Source: Nostoc spongiaeforme FACHB-130 (GTDB lineage Bacteria > Cyanobacteriota > Cyanobacteriia > Cyanobacteriales > Nostocaceae). Taken from it: a stretch of DNA of 64,000 bases. Location: NCBI RefSeq assembly GCF_014698475.1, contig NZ_JACJTB010000007.1, forward strand, positions 102,933 through 166,932. Reading direction: 5' to 3'. This document shows, piece after piece, positions 47,604 through 56,657 of the stretch. A program made the translations under genes and the position numbers. Below the pieces are notes generated by a model. The model saw only the letters and a list, made by a program, of their open reading frames with translations. It was not told the origin of the DNA and did not search any database. Every line of letters begins with the position of its first letter. The stretch's first letter is position 1.

Positions 47604-49775
47604 TTAAGTTTCAGCACTTGATGATTTAACTTGATGACGCATTTTATCAAAACCAAAAGCCGCAGCACCAAAAGTGACAAATAACACGCCGAAAATCTGA
47701 ATTATTTCTAAATTTTCTTGAATCAACAACCCGGCAAACACGACGGTTAAGATCGGTACGCCTGCGCCAATAATTGCCGATCGCAAGGCTCCGAGTTTAC
47801 CAATACCAACATTATTGAGAACGTAGCTTAAAAGTGTCAGCACGCCCAAAATAAAAGCACTTAAAATAATCTCCAATAACTTAGAACCATCAATTGCTAG
47901 GCTCCAATCCGTTGGTAGAGGCAACATCAAACCAATAAAGCTCAAAACAAACATGGTGGTGAAACTTATTAAAGTAAAAGACACAGGATGCAGTTTAGCG
48001 GCGCAGACGCGGGTGAGAATGACATAGCAGGCAAAGGCTATCCCACCAAAAATTGCGGCACTGCTACCAATAGAAAAATCGCTGATCCCCGCCGTTGCAG
48101 CACCACCTAAAACTAATAATTCACCTAAGAAAATCGCACCAATGGCAGCCCCGCGCACGCTATTTGGTTTATCGCGGAATAATAGCCAAGACAACAAACC
48201 GCTAATACCGGGATAAATAAAGAATAGTGCGATCGCCATACCCGTTGTTACTTGACCAATCGCCAGATAAATCAACACCTGCGATAAAAACAAAAAGCAA
48301 CCACTAGCAATTGATAGTTGCAACACTCTCTGAGCTTTCACCTTCGTAGCTGAAGGCTTACCTTGAAATGATTCCATTAAGTTTTTGATATCTTGCCAAA
48401 CTTGGGGGTGCATCATCGGTGCTAACAGCAAAGTGAGCGGCACAACAATCGCCAAGCGCAGCAATAAAATTAAGAAAATATTCCCCAAAGTCGGTAATAA
48501 CAACCGTTCTATAGCCAAACTTCCCACTACCGCAGAACTTTGGTGGAACATCATTTTTACAGCGACGTTATACAGTGAAGACACCACCGTAGACAAGACA
48601 ACTAGCAAAAACCCAATCTGCACTGGAGATAAACTTTGGGGTTTGCTAGGTCTTCGGGATCTGCGTGCTGGTGCAGGCGGTGGAGAGATTGGTTCATCTT
48701 CCACTAAATCTGCACTGATAAGCGAAACTGGCTCGCTAGCCTTGCTAGAAGGAGATTGGATTTGCGTTTCTGGTACATCAAACCGGAGTACGGCGTTTTG
48801 TTCACTGGCTTCAATATTGCTAGATGTAGATTCCGCCACATCTTTGTCTGGTAAAACAATTGGTTCCGGTGGTTTTTCTTTGGGGGGAAAGTCCTTGGGA
48901 GCGATGGAAATTGGCTGAGTGGGACTTTCTTTAACTGGTGGAACAATTACGGCTGAAGAAGCAGTCGTTTGGTTGTCATTCGATTTATTGGTGACTTCTG
49001 ATAACAGAGGGTAATTTACCGACTGCGGCTCCTCTGGTTGTAAAACTGTGGCTGAAGATACTGTAAAAGAATTGGCAGGCGATCGCTCGTTTGATTGTAA
49101 AACTGTCGGTGGCGATACTTTCACAGCACTTTCCAACTTTGGCTCATCTGGTTGTAAAACCGTTGGTGGAGATGGTTTTGTGGGTTGGGTAGTTTCTTTG
49201 ATAGCTTTAGTTAATTCCCCTCGCAGGTGATTAACTAATTCCTCTACAATTGTTTCGCCCTGCTGTTGTTGGCTTTGCATCCGAGCCAACTGCTGAGACA
49301 AATTACCTTGATAATTTTTCAGTTCTTGTTGCAGCGAATTAAAAGTAATAGTCAGAGTATCATCCAAACTGCCCAGCATTTGTTTAATCTGCTCATTACT
49401 TTCGGCTGATTTTAGTACTGCTTGTTCATCAGCACCAGTCATTTTTAGTTCGTTAGCTAAATTCTTCAGCGATGATTGCAGTTGGGAAGAAATATGTTTG
49501 GCTAAAACTTCTGCCAACTGCCGAATTAACACCTGCTGTTCGGTAATTTGTCGCACTTGCTGTAAGTGTTCTTTTTCCTCTAGCAGTTTTTGAATGTCAT
49601 CGTACAGTCGCTCTTTGTCTGCTTGTAACCGTTTAATTTCTTCTTGCAATGATCTCAGCACATTTTGTTGGAGATTTTCTAAATCCTCCACAACAGCCCA
49701 GAGTGCTGTTTCTGCTGATCTCGATAGTTCGCCTCTAACTCGCGGGCTATCTGGCCGTTTTTCAATTCGCCCCAT
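47604..49775 (-). CDS. Coiled-coil protein fused to EamA (DMT) transporter
   Basis: 723 residues. The N-terminal part (about 1-190) is a long coiled coil (VVEDLENLQQNVLRSLQEEI, then KRLQADKERLYDDIQKLLEE). A Pro/Ser/Glu-rich linker (about 190-390) contains three PPTVLQPDEP/PPTVLQSNER-like repeats. From about 393 to 710 there are ten hydrophobic segments with the two-domain EamA layout (QIGFLLVVLSTVVSSLYNVA, ATTGMAIALFFIYPGISGLLSWLLF, GALRSAIIGAGVPILTVVFA). The transporter part is a drug/metabolite superfamily exporter; the substrate is unknown. The cytosolic coiled coil fused to a DMT transporter is unusual and suggests self-assembly or anchoring. It is upstream of hetR on the same strand but separated from it by 1.39 kb. 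Confidence 0.85.
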   Translation of the reverse strand: MGRIEKRPDSPRVRGELSRSAETALWAVVEDLENLQQNVLRSLQEEIKRLQADKERLYDDIQKLLEEKEHLQQVRQITEQQVLIRQLAEVLAKHISSQLQSSLKNLANELKMTGADEQAVLKSAESNEQIKQMLGSLDDTLTITFNSLQQELKNYQGNLSQQLARMQSQQQQGETIVEELVNHLRGELTKAIKETTQPTKPSPPTVLQPDEPKLESAVKVSPPTVLQSNERSPANSFTVSSATVLQPEEPQSVNYPLLSEVTNKSNDNQTTASSAVIVPPVKESPTQPISIAPKDFPPKEKPPEPIVLPDKDVAESTSSNIEASEQNAVLRFDVPETQIQSPSSKASEPVSLISADLVEDEPISPPPAPARRSRRPSKPQSLSPVQIGFLLVVLSTVVSSLYNVAVKMMFHQSSAVVGSLAIERLLLPTLGNIFLILLLRLAIVVPLTLLLAPMMHPQVWQDIKNLMESFQGKPSATKVKAQRVLQLSIASGCFLFLSQVLIYLAIGQVTTGMAIALFFIYPGISGLLSWLLFRDKPNSVRGAAIGAIFLGELLVLGGAATAGISDFSIGSSAAIFGGIAFACYVILTRVCAAKLHPVSFTLISFTTMFVLSFIGLMLPLPTDWSLAIDGSKLLEIILSAFILGVLTLLSYVLNNVGIGKLGALRSAIIGAGVPILTVVFAGLLIQENLEIIQIFGVLFVTFGAAAFGFDKMRHQVKSSSAET

Positions 49776-50413
49776 TAGCTTCTAACCTCTAACACCTTGA
49801 AGATAAAGCTGCTTCCCGTAAATTTGCTTGGCGCTCATACTAAATTTCAGTATTTTGTCAGATAGACCAAAAAATTTAACAAGATTTGCACGTATCAAAG
49901 TAATTTTGTCACGCTGAACACAGCTTGGCAAAGTATATAATCTTGGGCTGTACAGCTTCACATAGTTTGTGCCACGTATCAGCCAGAAAATTCATCCTTT
50001 AAAAGTGAGATTTTGAAATATAAAATCTATCACTCAATATAAGTACTTGTTATTTTGATAGCAACAGTAAATTTTAAATACTTGCAAATAAATGCCTGGA
50101 AATGATTTAGGATGATAACTTTGTAAAAGTTAGATGTAAATCATTCTAGAATGTAACTTTGGCAACAGTTTACATTTATCTAAAAGCTTAGTTGGTTTTC
50201 CTTGGGAATTTTTAAGTATTATTCTCTCCTAAAATATATTTTAGCTACTTCTAGTATTTCAAATTAGTCGGCAATAGGCATCAGGATAATTTCAAGATTT
50301 ATTTTGTAATTTTTACTCCTAGCCTTTTTTAAGTTAGACATCCATCAACAAATTCCCCCAGTGAATTTAAAAACCCTATTCCCTACTCCCTAATCTCTAC
50401 TCCCTATTCTCAG
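49776..50413. other. 638-bp region, EamA-fusion gene / PiT gene
   Basis: AT-rich, no gene or RNA recognised. The last 30 bp before the PiT stop (50380-50410) are CCCTACT-type STRR heptamers. The promoter of the EamA-fusion gene must be in the first part. Confidence 0.55.
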
Positions 50414-51730
50414 TTAGTGCCAAACAAACCGCGCAATGCTAAAGATACTTGCACTCAGGACTGCACTCAAAGGAACTGTAATTAACCACGCAGCAGCGAT
50501 TCCTTGCAGAGTTTGAAATTTAATTGAGTTCAGGCTTTGCACCATCCCGATCCCCACTACACCCCCAACCAGTGCATGAGATGTGGAAACAGGTAAACCC
50601 AAGCGAGATGCTAAAAGAATGGTAGTGGCGGTAGCTAGTTCGGCACAAAACCCGCTACTAGGTTGCAAAGCAATGATGTTTTCGCCAATGGTAGCAATGA
50701 CGTTTTTCCCCCAAATCGCTAAACCTGTAACGATCCCTGCACCACCAACAACCAAAATCCACAAGGGGATATCGATACCATTGATTGGTACGCTACCAGT
50801 AGCGTTGATATAAACGATCGCGGCTAAAGGTGCGATCGCATTTCCCACATCGTTAGAACCATGTGCAAACGCCACAAAGCAAGCACTGAGTAGTTGATAA
50901 CGACCGAATAATCTTTCGGTGGGAGTGGCAAGAGGAATGGGGGCAGGGGGCAGGGGGCAGGGAGACAATTCATCTCCCCCCTGCTCCCTGCTCCTTGTCT
51001 CCCCTGCCTCTTCTTCTAGTTGTCGCCAACTAATCACAGTCAATCCCACTGCTGCTAATGCACCTGTGAATAAGGGGATGTCGTATGCAGGGATGTTAAT
51101 TCCTACTTGTGCAGTTAAGAAATTCGTTAAAGGTTGCGTTAGCGAAGGTAGGACAATCACGCCAAACACGCCCAACAAAGCCGAACTCAGCCAAGGAATC
51201 CATTCTCTTAGCTGTGCAACTTGATTTGGTTGATTTAAAATCCAACGTTGAATTTGGCTGTAAAACAAAGCTGCAATACTACCGCTAATTATCGGTGTGA
51301 CTAGCCAACCAATGGTAATCATGCCAATTGATGACCAATCAATTGCACCTATACCCATTGCCACAGCACTAAAGCCTGCGATCGCACCAACGACGGCGTG
51401 AGAAGATGATACAGGTAAACCTTTTGACGTAGCAATTTGCAACCATACACCGCAAGATATTAATACAGTCATCATCCCTGTTACCAATAATTGGGGTGTG
51501 GCAGCAAATAAACTAGGATTGGCAACCTTAGTTGCTAAAGTTTCGGATACTTCATGCCCAAACAAGACAGCGCCAGTAAACTCTAAAACTCCAGCAATAA
51601 TAATGGCTTGTTTGAGAGTCACAGCTTTGGAACCAACAGAAGTTCCCATTGCATTGGCAACATCGTTAGCACCAAGATTACAGGCGACATAAAAAGCGAG
51701 GATGGCAACTATCACTAAGGTCATGGGCAT
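50414..51730 (-). CDS. PiT-family inorganic phosphate permease
   Basis: About 438 residues from ATG 51730 (51724 is also possible). Both PiT signature motifs are present: CNLGANDVANAMGTSVGSKAVT in the first half and AFAHGSNDVGNAIAPLAAIV in the second. Each half has about five membrane segments; the protein is an integral plasma-membrane low-affinity phosphate (or sulfate) symporter. The central cytoplasmic loop (about residues 239-265, SREQGGDELSPCPLPPAPIP) is encoded by repeat DNA (50936-51012) that keeps the frame open. No phosphate-binding protein or pho genes adjoin. Confidence 0.92.
   Translation of the reverse strand: MPMTLVIVAILAFYVACNLGANDVANAMGTSVGSKAVTLKQAIIIAGVLEFTGAVLFGHEVSETLATKVANPSLFAATPQLLVTGMMTVLISCGVWLQIATSKGLPVSSSHAVVGAIAGFSAVAMGIGAIDWSSIGMITIGWLVTPIISGSIAALFYSQIQRWILNQPNQVAQLREWIPWLSSALLGVFGVIVLPSLTQPLTNFLTAQVGINIPAYDIPLFTGALAAVGLTVISWRQLEEEAGETRSREQGGDELSPCPLPPAPIPLATPTERLFGRYQLLSACFVAFAHGSNDVGNAIAPLAAIVYINATGSVPINGIDIPLWILVVGGAGIVTGLAIWGKNVIATIGENIIALQPSSGFCAELATATTILLASRLGLPVSTSHALVGGVVGIGMVQSLNSIKFQTLQGIAAAWLITVPLSAVLSASIFSIARFVWH
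50936..51012 (-). repeat. Inverted GGGGGCA/TGCTCCC repeats inside PiT gene
   Basis: Plus strand GGGGGCAGGGGGCAGGGGGC then CCCCCCTGCTCCCTGCTCC: two arrays of CAGGGGG-type heptamers facing each other, forming a large potential hairpin inside the coding sequence. Confidence 0.85.
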
Positions 51731-51863
51731 GGTTTGGGGTAGATGGTGATCGGTGGAAAGTAAGAAGTAGAAAAGTAGAGAATAAATTTTCATACTTCAT
51801 ACTTCCCACTGGAATTGACAATTAGCTATAAGTATTTTCTACGTGTTAGCTTCTTTGCCCGGA

Positions 51864-52910
51864 TCAAGGATAGATTAATATTTTGTATGTATCAGGAGAA
51901 GGGGCGATCGCTTGTTCTACGGCTGCTGATAAATCTTTGAGAGGGTAGCGATCGCTAATTAAGGCGGGAATGTCAATCCGCCGATTAAATACAATATCAG
52001 CCGAAAGCGCCTGAAGACGGTAAGAAGAACTGTAACTTCCCATCAAATCAATTTCTCGGCGATAAAGAATATTCGGATTGATAGGAATTTCTAATTCATC
52101 GGGGAACTCAGCGAAAAACAGTATTTTCCCCCCTTTACGGGTGCAGTCTAGTGCTTGAAAGAACGCCTTTTCACTAGGTACAGCCAGCAAGGTCACATCC
52201 ACACCTAGTCCATTTGTGAGGGCGTGAATTTTCGTGGGTAAATCGGGATCACGGGCATCAAAAGCTGCTTCTGCACCCACATTCAAAGCTTTTTCTATTC
52301 TAGAGGGCAGTAAATCAGTGGCGATCGCTTTTGCCCCAAAATACTTCACCAACATCACAAACATTAATCCAATCGGCCCGGCTCCGGTGACTAATACTGT
52401 TTGTCCGGGGGCAATTTGGGCTTTTTTCACGGCTTTGAGACAACAATTCGTCGGCTCCACAAAACTTGCTTCTTCAAAACTAATATCTTCGGGGATCGGA
52501 ATTAACCCACCATTCTGCACAATGTGTCCTGGTACTTTCACATACTCTGCAAAACCACCACCACTAGCATTAAACCCTGCTGTGGTAGAAATATTTTTGT
52601 AGACATTGCACATCGAGAAATTTTCATTTAAACAATAAGCGCAACGCATACATGGGATGTGGTGCATCACCGCTACCCTTTGTCCCACTTGCCAACCTCT
52701 AACTTCTGAACCAACGGCGGCAATTTTTCCCGCAGTCTCATGTCCAAATATGCGTGGCGGTTCATAAAGAGGATAAAGGATTTTTTTAATATCTGACTGA
52801 CACAGCCCCACAACTTGCACCTGCACCAGCACTTCATCTGGTTCTAGGGTTGGAACTGGGATTTCTTCGTAAGAAAGTTGATTTACGCCTCTGAATACCT
52901 GTGCTTTCAC
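51864..52910 (-). CDS. Zinc-dependent alcohol/sorbitol dehydrogenase family enzyme
   Basis: A 348-residue medium-chain dehydrogenase. Catalytic zinc ligands: the Cys in VGLCQSD and the GHE motif (IFGHETAGKI). Structural zinc: four cysteines in IPCMRCAYCLNENFSMC. The Rossmann motif GAGPIGLMFVMLVKYFGAKAI follows. The substrate is not evident; it resembles threonine/sorbitol/alditol dehydrogenases. The start is set at GTG 52910 (KAQVFRGVNQLSYEEIPVP); an in-frame ATG at 52949 would add 13 residues and neither has a strong ribosome binding site. It is 102 bp downstream of an antitoxin-like gene on the same strand. Confidence 0.85.
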   Translation of the reverse strand: MKAQVFRGVNQLSYEEIPVPTLEPDEVLVQVQVVGLCQSDIKKILYPLYEPPRIFGHETAGKIAAVGSEVRGWQVGQRVAVMHHIPCMRCAYCLNENFSMCNVYKNISTTAGFNASGGGFAEYVKVPGHIVQNGGLIPIPEDISFEEASFVEPTNCCLKAVKKAQIAPGQTVLVTGAGPIGLMFVMLVKYFGAKAIATDLLPSRIEKALNVGAEAAFDARDPDLPTKIHALTNGLGVDVTLLAVPSEKAFFQALDCTRKGGKILFFAEFPDELEIPINPNILYRREIDLMGSYSSSYRLQALSADIVFNRRIDIPALISDRYPLKDLSAAVEQAIAPSPDTYKILIYP

Positions 52911-53012
52911 CTTGATTTTTTCACCGCTCAACAATCTTAGATGTAACATTTGCAGTCAACGTTGAGCTATAAACTTTCGGATCTACCGAATTCATGTTTA
53001 ATTACAAAATCC

Positions 53013-53468
53013 CTATTCGTAAAAGCCTAGTTCTTGGCTTTCTGCAATTAATTCGTCTAATAACTGCCGCCGCTTGCTATCTCGCTGCTGTTTATATTGC
53101 TGCAAATCTTCAAATCGTACACGCCGATGAGTACCTACCATGATGTAGGAAATTTCACCTTGCTCTAACAACTTAATTAGATAGGGACGTGATACGTTCA
53201 GAAAGTCGGCTGCTTGTTGTGTTGTGAATTCTTGCTCTTGAATTACTATTGAGACTAATTTACCTGATGCCATTGCCTGAACAACTTTACGCAACACTTT
53301 ATCTACTGATTCAGGGATGGGAATTGTTTCGCCATTTGCGCCTACTAAATGCAGTTGAGTATCTTCTGGTTTCAGTATACTTTCTAGCTGCTTGATAGAT
53401 TGAGTTTCTTGTTCTTGAAGTAAAACTGGCTCTAATGGTTTGTTCTGTCCAGGGATGATGGAATTCAT
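53013..53468 (-). CDS. Excisionase-type HTH protein, probable orphan antitoxin
   Basis: 151 residues. A helix-turn-helix of the excisionase/MerR-like type spans about 78-128 (EFTTQQAADFLNVSRPYLIKLLEQGEISYIMVGTHRRVRFEDLQQY). The C-terminal tail DSKRRQLLDELIAESQELGFYE resembles the toxin-binding tail of antitoxins that usually precede a PIN-domain toxin gene. Here the next gene on the strand is a dehydrogenase and only 102 bp of non-coding DNA separates them, so the toxin is missing. It may be a domesticated regulator. N-terminal residues 1-60 are variable. Confidence 0.78.
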   Translation of the reverse strand: MNSIIPGQNKPLEPVLLQEQETQSIKQLESILKPEDTQLHLVGANGETIPIPESVDKVLRKVVQAMASGKLVSIVIQEQEFTTQQAADFLNVSRPYLIKLLEQGEISYIMVGTHRRVRFEDLQQYKQQRDSKRRQLLDELIAESQELGFYE

Positions 53469-53793
53469 GGCGAAGTCTATGCAACTGTAATATCACAATT
53501 GTATTTCATAAACGCAATATCCGAAACAAACTGCGATCGCCTGCTTGCTACAGTTGGGAAACTTGGCAAATAGATAAAAACCACTAAACCCAACGGTCAT
53601 ATCGATTATTTGTTTTAAACATCGGCAAGTCGATAGGTTAACCGTATATTATAGGTAGAGCAATAAAATTATCAAAACAAAAAGACAAATTTAGCTTTAA
53701 TCAGCCGATTAATTGCATTTTTGTCTAATTTCGCTGTCCATTTTTGAATAGCTGCTCATAGCATTTTTGCAAGCCAATTTAAAAGGAGTGAAT
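53469..53793. other. Divergent intergenic region, antitoxin-like gene / phosphatase gene
   Basis: 325 bp, AT-rich, one GCGATCGC site. No gene or hairpin of note. AAGGAG at 53784-53788 serves the downstream GTG start. Confidence 0.5.
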
Positions 53794-54276
53794 GTGAATA
53801 ACGCCATATTAATCAACGACAGCTTAACAACAACAGGACAAATCTCAGTAAAGCAGCTAGAGCAAGCTATCCAAGAAGGTTATAAGTCTGTGTTAAATTT
53901 GCGATCGCCTGATGAACTAGGATTTTTTCAGGATGAGCAAAAACTAGCAAAAGAGTTGGGGTTGTATTACATCAACGTACCCGTCAAGCTAGAAGCACTA
54001 AATGAGGAATTGATTACCCAAACCCTAAAAACCCTAGAACAGCTACCTAAACCAGTTCTCATTCACTGTGCAGCCGGAATGCGTTCAACAGGAATTGCGT
54101 TGTTAAGCATAGCCATCAAAGAAGGACTAAACGCAGAACAAACCTTAGCTAAAGCCAAAAGTTTAGGCTTTGGCTTTTTAGAAGACTTTAATGGTTTTAG
54201 TGTGAGTCCGAGGCTGAAGCAATTATTTGTTAACTATGTGAATAAACATGCCAAAGTAGCGGTACTTGCGCGCTAA
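53794..54276 (+). CDS. DUF442-type protein tyrosine phosphatase-like enzyme
   Basis: 160 residues starting at GTG 53794, supported by AAGGAG 5-6 bp upstream; a TTG start upstream is rejected. The CX5R active site HCAAGMRS has Cys92 and Arg98. N-terminal INDSLTTTGQISVKQLEQA followed by VLNLRSPDE is characteristic of the DUF442/beta-lactamase-hydrolase-like (Blh) phosphatase family, part of the dual-specificity phosphatase clan. It probably removes phosphate from protein or small substrates; in bacteria such proteins are tied to sulfide or stress signalling. No fused rhodanese or beta-lactamase domain is present. Confidence 0.85.
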   Translation: MNNAILINDSLTTTGQISVKQLEQAIQEGYKSVLNLRSPDELGFFQDEQKLAKELGLYYINVPVKLEALNEELITQTLKTLEQLPKPVLIHCAAGMRSTGIALLSIAIKEGLNAEQTLAKAKSLGFGFLEDFNGFSVSPRLKQLFVNYVNKHAKVAVLAR

Positions 54277-54420
54277 ATTTTATTACTCCGACAACATTGA
54301 AATTGATAAGTTTTAATGTTGTCGTAATTTTATAATTACCTACTACAAATTTCTAATAAACATAGTGATTCTATTTGATAGATGAACAAAATATAGTAAT
54401 CCTATTTACTTGGTGAGCAT

Positions 54421-54490
54421 CGAGAGATTCAGATCCCCGACTTCTCCAAGAAGTCAGGGATCTGTAGTTAACGAATAATTTAGGAATGCT
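54421..54490. repeat. AGATCCCCGACTTCT hairpin repeat, best copy
   Basis: AGATCCCCGACTTCT (54431-54445) pairs with AGAAGTCAGGGATCT-like 54449-54463 with one mismatch. It is followed by ACGAATAATTTAGGAATGCT, as at 14592-14612. Another trailing sequence, AATCATTTAGGATTGCTATA, is at 55988-56007 without the hairpin. Confidence 0.8.
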
Positions 54491-54515
54491 GTAGAGTAAC
54501 AACTTTTAAATAATT

Positions 54516-54719
54516 TTAGTCATCAGGAAACTGCCAGCAAGATATACGTTCAACATCTTGACTGCCGCATTGCCCACATACAGCATTGTACAAAGAATCA
54601 ACCCACTCATACTGACAACTACGACAATGACAAAAAATATTATTGCGGTTAGCAATTGCAATACCTTGATGCCATTCATTGAGTTCAGCAGAATTAGTAA
54701 ATGGGAATGCTTCTGACAT
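54516..54719 (-). CDS. Small zinc-ribbon protein, unknown function
   Basis: 67 residues. Cysteines in CHCRSC (about 30-35) and CGQCG (about 48-52) make a compact zinc ribbon; an aromatic/acidic N-terminus (MSEAFPFTNSAELNEWHQGI) precedes it and the tail CWQFPDD adds one more Cys. Short proteins of this layout are common in cyanobacteria without assigned function. Possibly nucleic-acid or protein binding. Its ribosome binding site is weak. Confidence 0.65.
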   Translation of the reverse strand: MSEAFPFTNSAELNEWHQGIAIANRNNIFCHCRSCQYEWVDSLYNAVCGQCGSQDVERISCWQFPDD

Positions 54720-54936
54720 TGAATTATACCTTTAACTTAAATGGTTTCATTTTATCCAAGTAAACTGAGCCGTAAGTCTAGATTTATTTCATACCTTTGA
54801 TAGTTGCTGATACTCTTCTATGGATAGAGTTTTTGTAATATAGCCAAACTTATTATATTTGGTGTGAAGTCTACTAGATTAAAATAATTACAAAATCTAG
54901 AAATAAAAATATTTTTTGTGAAGCCACAATTAGGAT

Positions 54937-55506
54937 ATGAATTATAAAAAATTATTTAGTTTACGCCAAAATAAGCCAAGTAAAAATTCAACTCATCATC
55001 AACTACAAACTCAACCAATCACATATAGCATTGCTCATGAAATTTCTGGAAGAATCCGCTTTCGGGTGCCGCGACTTGCTAAAGATAAAGAGTATGCCAG
55101 TAAATTGAAGGTGGCAATAGAATCTCAAATTAAGAATGCAAAAGTGAGAATTAACCCTACAGCTTCGTCTATTGTGATTAATTATCCATCAGATTTAATG
55201 CCAGATGAACAAATGCGATCGCAGCTAGTTCATCTAATTCAAAGCGCACCAAATATCGTATTACCAACCAAAGTCAGCAACAAAACAATTGTCACAACTA
55301 TTTTTGATGCTTTAACTAACTTAATAGATAGCTTACGTAACGCCAACAAAGCACGTAACGCTATTCAGCATCAAGAAATTAGAAAAGACCGTTGGGAAAG
55401 ATTACTTTCGACTGGAGAAAGGATAATTCAAGGACTTAAATCTGCTATAATGTTTATCTTGCCTAGCAAGCAGTGGCGATCGCAGTCAGCATTAAACTCT
55501 GTTTAA
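54937..55506 (+). CDS. HMA-like domain protein
   Basis: 189 residues. The central part (about 29-105) is an HMA-type ferredoxin-like fold without the CxxC metal motif: ITYSIAHEISGRIRFRVPRLAKDKEYASKL, then INPTASSIVINYPSDLM. Such domains (HMA_2 class) are found in cyanobacteria as single proteins or at the N-terminus of P-type ATPases. The C-terminal half (about 115-189) is helical and basic, ending in a weak hydrophobic stretch. Because CxxC is absent, metal binding by the usual mode is unlikely. Single-gene unit. Confidence 0.72.
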   Translation: MNYKKLFSLRQNKPSKNSTHHQLQTQPITYSIAHEISGRIRFRVPRLAKDKEYASKLKVAIESQIKNAKVRINPTASSIVINYPSDLMPDEQMRSQLVHLIQSAPNIVLPTKVSNKTIVTTIFDALTNLIDSLRNANKARNAIQHQEIRKDRWERLLSTGERIIQGLKSAIMFILPSKQWRSQSALNSV

Positions 55507-55676
55507 TTCTCTAAGTTTGATAATTTAACATACATCAAAAATAATTCCTTGATATTTTTCCCAACACGTAATCTCTTGGTCGGTTTTTACTCTACCAGCC
55601 AGATTGTTTTTAGTCAGAATGTAAGTTAGTAGTGCAGTATATCGCACTTTCATCTAGCTAAATTCAGAGGCAAAAT

Positions 55677-55859
55677 ATGTTTCCTTTTTGGGGTTACGGC
55701 TGTTATGGTGGCGAACCAGTTTCGCACAAAGTGCATTTAGAACGTAAACTCAAGTTCCTAACTTGGATGCGCGATGATTTAGAATCTAAGCTTTCTGGGA
55801 TTAACGCCGCCATTGATACCATCCGCCAACAAATAGAACGGGAAGATAGCGCAGCTTAA
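55677..55859 (+). CDS. Small 60-residue protein, unknown function
   Basis: MFPFWGYGCYGGEPVSHKVH then a coiled-coil-like helix (LERKLKFLTWMRDDLESKLSGINAAIDTIRQQIERE). The aromatic/glycine-rich N-terminus followed by a helical tail is a sensible small protein layout; codon use looks coding. No family was recognised. GAGG lies 8-11 bp upstream of the ATG. Confidence 0.6.
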   Translation: MFPFWGYGCYGGEPVSHKVHLERKLKFLTWMRDDLESKLSGINAAIDTIRQQIEREDSAA

Positions 55860-56222
55860 ATATCTATTTTGGTCTAGTCAATGGTTCTAAGGTAAATCTT
55901 AGAACTGGTGATTCTGATTGATTTAGCTTACCGCACCGCAAGCAAAGTTGGTGCGGTAAGCATTTAGAGCAAAGTTTAAAAAAATAAAATCATTTAGGAT
56001 TGCTATAGGACTCACATTTGAATTTTGAAAAAAATCAGTACACATCTAACTTTTTTCTGATCTGTTCCCTGTTCCCTGTTCCTTAGCTACACAAGGATTT
56101 TCAGTAATCAAATCGGATTCCTATATATATATCTTGTGTTGAAGACTCATACTTTTGAGCAGTCCCTTGTAGAATGTTGGCAGAAATCAACAACCTGAAT
56201 CCTTACAAATTCATTAGTCATT
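55860..56222. other. Intergenic region with two hairpins
   Basis: No gene. GTTCTAAG-GTAAAT-CTTAGAAC (55883-55904) and CTTACCGCACC/GGTGCGGTAAG (55927-55960) are hairpins. A GTTCCCT STRR (about 56057-56082) follows. Confidence 0.6.
55927..55960. terminator. Perfect 11-bp hairpin, possible terminator
   Basis: CTTACCGCACC (55927-55937) pairs with GGTGCGGTAAG (55950-55960). It lies 67 bp after the small gene at 55677-55859. No T-run, so a rho-independent role is uncertain. Confidence 0.45.
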
Positions 56223-56657
56223 ATGCGCTTACTACATACAATGTTACGGGTAGGAAACCTAGAAGAATCATTGAAATTTTACTGTGATCTCCTAGGTATG
56301 AAATTACTACGTCAAAAAGATTATCCAGGGGGAGAATTTACCTTGGCTTTTGTTGGCTATGGTGATGAAAGTGACAATACAGTGATTGAATTAACGTATA
56401 ACTGGGGAGTGGAAAAGTACGAATTAGGTAACGCTTACGGTCACATTGCTTTGGGAGTAGATGACATTTATGCTACCTGTGAAGCCATTAAAAATCGTGG
56501 TGGTAAGGTAGTGCGGGAACCAGGGCCAATGAAACATGGTTCGACAGTCATTGCTTTTGTGGAAGATCCCGATGGATACAAAATTGAATTAATTCAATTG
56601 GGTACTCAAGGATCAGCAGCACAGCAAACATCACAAGAACAACTGGTATCGCAATAA
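56223..56657 (+). CDS. gloA: Lactoylglutathione lyase (glyoxalase I)
   Basis: A 144-residue single-domain VOC-fold enzyme that isomerises the methylglyoxal-glutathione hemithioacetal to S-lactoylglutathione. Metal ligands His5, Glu56, His74 and Glu122 are all in place ([32 protein letters not shown]). Full length with a short polar tail (about 130-144). It detoxifies methylglyoxal from sugar metabolism. No gloB is adjacent. Confidence 0.96.
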   Translation: MRLLHTMLRVGNLEESLKFYCDLLGMKLLRQKDYPGGEFTLAFVGYGDESDNTVIELTYNWGVEKYELGNAYGHIALGVDDIYATCEAIKNRGGKVVREPGPMKHGSTVIAFVEDPDGYKIELIQLGTQGSAAQQTSQEQLVSQ

